In this document: positions 59,644-64,000 of the stretch, one piece after another
How positions within the stretch are numbered: the first letter of the stretch is position 1
Layout of the letters: each line of letters opens with the position of its first letter
Assembly (NCBI RefSeq): GCF_000420365.1
Contig: NZ_ATUU01000003.1
Span: 1-64,000 of the forward strand
Reading direction: 5' to 3'
DNA length: 64,000 bases
Source: Weissella halotolerans DSM 20190
GTDB taxonomy: Bacteria; Bacillota; Bacilli; Lactobacillales; Lactobacillaceae
Translations under genes and position numbers: made by a program
Notes under the pieces: generated by a model
The model's database searches: none
What the model was told of the DNA's origin: nothing
What the model saw: the letters and a program-made list of their open reading frames with translations, nothing else

Positions 59644-61098
59644 ATGCTAGAACATTATTTTAAGCTTAGTGAGAACCACACGAATGTGCGCACGGAGGTC
59701 TTGGCAGGATTAACGACCTTTGTCGCCATGGGGTATATTCTTTTTTTGAACCCGGCTGTGCTCTCGATGACTGGAATGCCTAGCCAGGGTGTTTTTCTGG
59801 CCACTATTTTAACAGCGGTTGTGGGAACTTTAATCATGGGCTTATTTGCTAATTTGCCCTATGCCTTGGCACCATCAATTGGCATGCAGGCAATGTTCAC
59901 CTATACGATTGTTCTTGGTTTAGGGTATACTTGGCAACAGGCTTTAGGGATGGTTTTCTTGGTGGGTTTAGTGGATGTCATTATCACGTTAACTAAGGTC
60001 CGTTCAGCCATTGTCAAGGCCATTCCAACCTCACTAAAACATGCAATTTCAGCCGGAATTGGCCTGTTTATTGCCTATATTGGCTTAAAAAATGCGGGTT
60101 TTTTGCAGTTTATCGTGGATCCAGAAAATATTATTAGTTTGAATGGAAAACCATTTCAGGCCCAGCATAGTGTCGATCATATTCAGAGCCTGGTAGCCAA
60201 CGGTGGGATTACACCAGAAATTAGTGCTTTTAATTCTGCACCGGTACTCTTAGCCTTAATTGGCTTTATTATCTTGGTCGTCTTAGTTGTAATGAATGTG
60301 CCGGGCGCCTTTTTGATTGCTGTTGCGGCAACAACTTTGATTGGGATCCCAATGGGAATTACCCAAACGAACTTCAATCTTATGCAGTCCTGGTCACAAA
60401 CCTTCCATGATTTTGGTATGATTTTCGGTCAGGCATTAGGGCCTAAGGGCTTGTGGTCGATGTTTACATCGCCTCAACATATTTTAGTGGTCTTACTAAC
60501 TGTCTTAGCTATGGGTCTATCAGGATTGTTTGATGCCATTGGAACCTTTATTGGAACAGGAATGACTTCTGGTATTTTTACGCCAGCCGATCAAAAAGAA
60601 TTTTATGAAGGTAAGGGTTTTAAGTCGAAGATGGACCGTGGTTTAGTTGCGGATACCTTTGCGACCATGATGGCTGGTATTTTTGGAACCTCTAATACAA
60701 CGACGTTTATTGAATCTACGGCTGGAATAAAGGCGGGAGGACGCACTGGACTTACTTCGGTGGTTGTAGCAATTTGCTTTGCTTGTTCAATCATTATTGC
60801 ACCCTTGGTTGCCATTATTCCAGCGGTTGCAACGGCGCCCATTTTAATTATTGTCGGAATCATGATGATGAATGAGTTTAAGGCAATTAATTGGGAAGAT
60901 ATCGAAGTGGCGATTCCTGCCTTTTTCACTGCCGCTTTCATGGCCTTTTCCTATTCTATTTCTTATGGCTTAGCAGCCGGCTTTATTTTTTATGTTTTAA
61001 TCAAGTCTATCAAGCGTAAGTTTAATCAGATTAGTCCTATTTTATGGATTGTTACCTTCTTGTTTTTACTGAATTTCATTTCATTAGCTTTAGCTTAG
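59644..61098 (+). CDS. NCS2/AzgA-type purine permease (xanthine/guanine/hypoxanthine)
   Basis: 484 residues, about 12-14 membrane helices. The N-terminal ENHTNVRTEVLAGLTTFVAMGYILFLNP and the substrate motifs ALAPSIGMQAMF and GTSNTTTFIESTAGIKAGGRTGL are those of the AzgA branch of the NCS2 family, which imports adenine, guanine or hypoxanthine by proton symport. Which purine cannot be told. AAGGAGTAGG precedes the ATG. Monocistronic. Confidence 0.92.
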   Translation: MLEHYFKLSENHTNVRTEVLAGLTTFVAMGYILFLNPAVLSMTGMPSQGVFLATILTAVVGTLIMGLFANLPYALAPSIGMQAMFTYTIVLGLGYTWQQALGMVFLVGLVDVIITLTKVRSAIVKAIPTSLKHAISAGIGLFIAYIGLKNAGFLQFIVDPENIISLNGKPFQAQHSVDHIQSLVANGGITPEISAFNSAPVLLALIGFIILVVLVVMNVPGAFLIAVAATTLIGIPMGITQTNFNLMQSWSQTFHDFGMIFGQALGPKGLWSMFTSPQHILVVLLTVLAMGLSGLFDAIGTFIGTGMTSGIFTPADQKEFYEGKGFKSKMDRGLVADTFATMMAGIFGTSNTTTFIESTAGIKAGGRTGLTSVVVAICFACSIIIAPLVAIIPAVATAPILIIVGIMMMNEFKAINWEDIEVAIPAFFTAAFMAFSYSISYGLAAGFIFYVLIKSIKRKFNQISPILWIVTFLFLLNFISLALA

Positions 61099-61115
61099 AC
61101 AACGTAAAGATTAAT

Positions 61116-61152
61116 AAAAAGGCTACCCGGTATCGTTCGGGTAGCCTTTTTA
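61116..61152 (+). terminator. Terminator after the purine permease gene
   Basis: AAAAAGGCTACCCG (61116-61129) and CGGGTAGCCTTTTT (61138-61151) form a perfect 14-bp stem with an 8-nt loop. Confidence 0.95.
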
Positions 61153-61213
61153 TATTATTTTTAAAAATCTTAGCTGGTTGAACGTCCTTTTAACCGTAAG
61201 GAGGAGTAAAGTG

Positions 61214-62059
61214 ATGCACACTTTGTTTTTGATGTTGATTCAAAAAGCGCTGGCCGAGCAAGTAAGTGATCTTTATCTCTTACCCCAGGGTCGTCAAGTT
61301 AAAGTAGCTTTATTTGCACAAGGTGCATTTAGACCTGTCCAGACCTTATCCTTAGTAGAAGGAGGAAAGTTGGTGCGGTATATTAAGTACCGAGCACAGA
61401 TGGATTTAGGTGAGCAACGGCGCCCCCAAGCTGGTCAGCTAAGTCTCCTTGTAGATCAGCAAAACTTGCATTTAAGAGTGTCAACCGTTGGGGATTTTTT
61501 AAATCAAGAGTCCTTAGTTATACGGTTACTTTATGACATAGCTCACCAAGGTCTAAAGTGGCCTAAGCTACTTTATGGTAGCCAGTTTAAGAACTAGTTT
61601 CAAAGGCAAACCGGGTTAATCTTAATTGGCGGTGCTATTGGGACTGGTAAGACATCCTGTATGCATTATCTAGCGCATACTTATTTGAAAAATCGTTTAA
61701 TTGTGACCATTGAAGATCCAGTAGAAATTGTACAACCTAATCTTTTGCAATTACAGGTGAATCACCAGTTAGGGATGGACTATACCGCCTTAATTGAATT
61801 AGCGCTACGCCATCACCCTGAAGTGTTGATGATTGGTGAAATTAGGAATGAGGCAACGGCCTTAGCTAGTATCAAAGCCGCTCTGAGTGGGCATTTAGTT
61901 TTAGCCACGATTCACATTCAATCTGTCGATAGTATTTTTGCCCGGTTAAAAACCCTAGGGGTGCCCTATCAGTTGGCACAAACAGCTTTGACCCAGGGCT
62001 TTTACCTCTCAGGCAATCCCGTAATAAAACACATCACGTCATTAAAACCAATCGAGTGA
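61214..62059 (+). pseudogene. comGA: comGA, competence pilus assembly ATPase, interrupted by an amber codon
   Basis: One reading frame from ATG 61214 (AAGGAGG at 61198-61204) to 62059 encodes a ComGA/PilB-type secretion ATPase of 281 codons, but TAG at 61595-61597 stops it after about 127 residues. Both halves are in the same frame and well kept: the N-terminal domain ends LLYGSQFKN, and after the stop come Walker A GGAIGTGKTS, the Asp box VTIEDPVEI, Walker B VLMIGEIRNEATA and the His box HLVLATIH. ComGA powers pseudopilus assembly for DNA uptake. As no start with a ribosome site follows the stop, the product should be inactive unless read through or the base is an error. Confidence 0.88.
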
Positions 62060-62069
62060 GGACGAAAGA

Positions 62070-63071
62070 ATGAAACGGTGGAATCGGTGGAATCGGTGGC
62101 AACAAATGACCTTTTTGGAACAGCTGGGCCAGCTATTGGCAAATGGTTATCAACTTCCGCTGGCATTAGACTTGGTAGGCAGTTTGATACCGGTACTGAA
62201 AAAGGATCTAGTGGTATGCCAGCAGCGCTTAGAGCAGGGTGACACATTGGCGGAAAGTTTAAATCCCTATCTGCGCCCGCTACTTTGTGAACAACTTGCT
62301 TTAAGCCAATTGCATGGCCAGCAGACGGCCCTTTTAATTGCTCTGGGCAAGCGGGATCGCTTAGTTTATCAACAACGACAGAAAATGCGGCAGCTTTTGC
62401 TGTATCCGTGTTTTCTTTTACTGACGTTGGGGCTTCTTTTTGCTGTGATGATGGTTTTTTTGCTACCGCACCTGCAAACATTAGGGCATGTGCAGGCGGG
62501 CTTACCTGACTGGGTAAACGTTACCGGAGTAATGTTGTTAAGCCTATTACTATTAGGCATGATGATGGGCGTGTGCTTGATTCGTCGTTATCAGTTAAAT
62601 TGGCTAAAGGTAGGGCGGCAATTACCCATAGTAGGAGCTTATTTTCGACTAAGTATTGACTATCACCTATGTTTACAAGTGGGTTACATCATGCAAAGCG
62701 GGGTTAGCCTAGCCGCAGTAGTCTATTACTGTCAACATTTTTCACATCTGGTATTTAGTAATCTGATTGGGACAAGTGTGCATGATGCATTTAACCGTGG
62801 TGCTTCACTAAGTCAAGCCTTACAAGAAGTTGATGGTTTATCACTGGCAGCCCGTCAATTGTTTATGAAGGGAAAGCCGCAAGAAGAAGTGGGGGCCGAC
62901 CTTATCATGTACTCACAAATGTTAGTTGAACGGATGGAGCGCTTAGTTAATCAATGGCTGGGGTGCCTGCAACCACTAGCTTTTATTGTCATTGGTATCT
63001 GTGTTATTGGTTTATACTGTTGGCTTTTACTGCCTTTGTATCAAAATATTGGAGGGATGACAACATGGTAA
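62070..63071 (+). CDS. comGB: Competence pilus membrane protein ComGB
   Basis: 333 residues, GspF/PilC-like polytopic protein forming the platform of the competence pseudopilus. Two T2SSF-type domains (FLEQLGQLLANGYQLPLALDL at the start; LCLQVGYIMQSGVSLAAVVYYC in the second) and three membrane helices (about 107-132, 150-170, 300-325). The N-terminus has a tandem RWN repeat. It starts 10 nt after the comGA frame, and its stop overlaps comGC by 7 bases. It appears intact. Confidence 0.92.
   Translation: MKRWNRWNRWQQMTFLEQLGQLLANGYQLPLALDLVGSLIPVLKKDLVVCQQRLEQGDTLAESLNPYLRPLLCEQLALSQLHGQQTALLIALGKRDRLVYQQRQKMRQLLLYPCFLLLTLGLLFAVMMVFLLPHLQTLGHVQAGLPDWVNVTGVMLLSLLLLGMMMGVCLIRRYQLNWLKVGRQLPIVGAYFRLSIDYHLCLQVGYIMQSGVSLAAVVYYCQHFSHLVFSNLIGTSVHDAFNRGASLSQALQEVDGLSLAARQLFMKGKPQEEVGADLIMYSQMLVERMERLVNQWLGCLQPLAFIVIGICVIGLYCWLLLPLYQNIGGMTTW
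62076..62102 (+). repeat. 9-bp tandem triplicate in the comGB start
   Basis: CGGTGGAAT at 62076-62084 and 62085-62093 and CGGTGGCAA at 62094-62102 encode RWN-RWN-RWQ. The unit is a multiple of three, so slippage would change length but not frame. Confidence 0.95.
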
Positions 63072-63388
63072 GGCGAGCAAAAGATTGTTGGCGGGCTGGT
63101 TTCACTCTGATAGAAGTGGTGACGACTATTTTTATCATTGGGCTTTTAATGATGTTAGTGCTACCCAATATGAACCGCATTCGAGAATTTGCACAGCAAA
63201 AGCAACGATCTGCCCTGATTCATACTTTACAAACCCAAGTTGATTTGTTTCGTGGCGAATTTCCACAGCAAAAAGTGACTTTGCCAGATTTAAAAAGTAA
63301 GGGTTATTTGACGACTGAGCAACTAAAACAACTTGAGGAGCAAGGGGTTAAATTAGTGGGAGGACGCATTGAAAAAAATGTACCATAG
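63065..63388 (+). CDS. comGC: Major competence pseudopilin ComGC
   Basis: 107 residues. A short basic leader followed by the type IV prepilin cleavage motif AG/FTLIEVVTTIFIIGLLMMLVLP, with Glu at +5 of the mature protein; then a small soluble domain with a long helix (RIREFAQQKQRSALIHTLQTQVDLF). ComGC is the major subunit of the DNA-uptake pilus. ATG 63065 follows GGAGGG; a frame from 62954 lies within comGB. A prepilin peptidase (ComC) is needed but not in the window. Confidence 0.94.
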   Translation: MVRRAKDCWRAGFTLIEVVTTIFIIGLLMMLVLPNMNRIREFAQQKQRSALIHTLQTQVDLFRGEFPQQKVTLPDLKSKGYLTTEQLKQLEEQGVKLVGGRIEKNVP

Positions 63389-63767
63389 GTTGAGGAGGGC
63401 CTACCTTTTGTCAGAATGTTTAGTCGTTTTAGTTGGTGTCTGTACCTTTGCTAGCCTATCATTAGGCCAGATCAAACCACCCCGTACTTGGCATCAGGTC
63501 ATGAAAGATTTTGACCTGGCCTTTCATGATGCTCACCAAGCAAGTCAGTTATATGGTCACTATTTGTTAGTAGGAGCAGAGAATGATTACATGTGGATTA
63601 ACGACCATACGATTTACTTGCCATCTGGTTGGCACCATGATAGCGATACCTACGTGAGGTATCATGGTTTGACTCCCGTTGGCCGATTATCATTTAGTAA
63701 TGATCGTTTAGAGGAAACGAAAACAGTTGTCTTTCAAGTAGGAGGGGGGACGTATGATTGGCGTTAA
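63369..63767 (+). CDS. comGD: Minor pseudopilin ComGD
   Basis: 132 residues with TTG start at 63369 favoured because GGGAGGAC ends 5 nt upstream; ATG 63378 is the alternative. The N-terminus has a prepilin-like motif RRAYLLSECLVVLVGV with Glu at +5, but Ala where Gly is normal at the cleavage site. The soluble part has no known motif. It overlaps comGC and comGE, as usual in comG operons. Confidence 0.82.
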   Translation: MKKMYHRLRRAYLLSECLVVLVGVCTFASLSLGQIKPPRTWHQVMKDFDLAFHDAHQASQLYGHYLLVGAENDYMWINDHTIYLPSGWHHDSDTYVRYHGLTPVGRLSFSNDRLEETKTVVFQVGGGTYDWR

Positions 63768-63933
63768 CAGAAAAGGATTTATTTTAGCTGAGGTGATTTG
63801 CTTATTGGTATTAATGACGAGCTTAGCTCAGTTGGTACTGACCTTTCATGAGCACCATTTAGCACAAATAAAGTTGATGGAGAACCAGCTGGCCGACGCT
63901 AAAGCAGCCTATTTTCACGTTGCAACATCATGA
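63754..63933 (+). CDS. comGE: Short ComGE-like pseudopilin
   Basis: 59 residues from ATG 63754 to TGA 63931-63933, overlapping comGD by 14 bases and the next gene by 4. The N-terminus MIGVNRKGFILAEVICLLVL has a prepilin cleavage motif KG/FILAE. GGAGGGGGG lies just upstream. Shorter than typical ComGE (about 90-100 residues), but the fifth-residue Glu and operon position support the call. Confidence 0.75.
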   Translation: MIGVNRKGFILAEVICLLVLMTSLAQLVLTFHEHHLAQIKLMENQLADAKAAYFHVATS

Positions 63934-64000
63934 AAGGGCGACTGGGAAGCTTGTTAGTTGAACTGATGGTAGCCTTGGTATTGTTAGGTGGTGTTTGTCA
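63930..64000 (+). CDS. comGF: ComGF-like pseudopilin, 5' part (runs off the window)
   Basis: ATG 63930 overlaps the comGE stop (ATGA). The 23 visible residues, MKGRLGSLLVELMVALVLLG then GVC, have a prepilin-type G/SLLVE motif with Glu at +5 and a hydrophobic helix. The position after comGE suggests comGF. The rest is outside the window. Confidence 0.65.
   Translation, partial: MKGRLGSLLVELMVALVLLGGVC

Noticed and set aside
25605-61597. Amber suppression as an explanation for the two in-frame TAG codons (carbonic anhydrase and comGA)
   Set aside because: Many intact genes here end with TAG (for example nrdE, trpX, trpY and the His-type permease) at the expected family length, so TAG is a normal stop codon in this organism.

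Overview
The window is a low-to-moderate GC Gram-positive chromosome segment, almost certainly from a lactic acid bacterium of the Lactobacillaceae. I favour the Weissella/Leuconostoc branch, but the species cannot be fixed from the sequence alone. Evidence is the cydABDC respiration operon, a complete Firmicutes dcw (division and cell wall) cluster, class Ib ribonucleotide reductase, the csp-nudF-macP-like-mtnN-DUF1831 block, strong AGGAGG-type ribosome binding sites, and regulation by T-boxes and a lysine riboswitch. I see no phage, insertion sequence or CRISPR; this looks like core chromosome.

Layout. 1-221: end of a tRNA cluster (Gly partial, Ile, Ser). 0.6-7.8 kb: XRE-TPR regulator and cydABDC (cytochrome bd and its assembly transporter). 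7.9-12.5 kb: glucosaminidase, an orphan PurK-like ATP-grasp protein, an unlisted 38-codon membrane protein on the minus strand, and a csp/Nudix/MacP-like/MTA nucleosidase/DUF1831 operon. 12.9-18.2 kb: a LysM protein and nrdI / nrdH-nrdE-nrdF. 18.2-22.0 kb: a tryptophan-type ABC transporter behind a leader that encodes a 14-residue peptide with tandem Trp codons and an intrinsic terminator, followed by two fluoride channel subunits. 22-27.5 kb: VOC protein, short RadC, mreB, mreC, then three unrelated genes before mreD; one of these, an alpha-carbonic anhydrase, is broken by an amber codon. 27.5-33.9 kb: T-box (His specifier)-controlled ABC transporter, a degenerate PAP2-like protein, TauE/DUF1634 and a lysine riboswitch-controlled permease. 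34-37.7 kb: pyruvate kinase, prmA, rsmE. 37.9-54.6 kb: mraZ-rsmH-ftsL-pbp-mraY-murD-murG-ftsQ-ftsA-ftsZ-sepF-yggT-ylmH-divIVA and T-box-ileS. 54.7-61.1 kb: phosphatase, TPR protein, recD2, yebC, purine permease. 61.2-64 kb: comG competence pilus operon whose first gene, comGA, is broken by an in-frame amber codon.

The most interesting point is regulatory. Within 34 kb, four amino-acid genes or operons are each preceded by a sensing RNA, using three mechanisms: T-boxes (His transporter, ileS), a lysine riboswitch (lysP), and what looks like classical ribosome-mediated Trp attenuation (trpXYZ). The last is unusual for Firmicutes, which mainly use T-boxes or TRAP for Trp. A second theme is gene decay: comGA and the carbonic anhydrase each carry one in-frame TAG in an otherwise well-preserved frame. 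A third is the frequent use of long, perfect palindromes as shared terminators between convergent genes.
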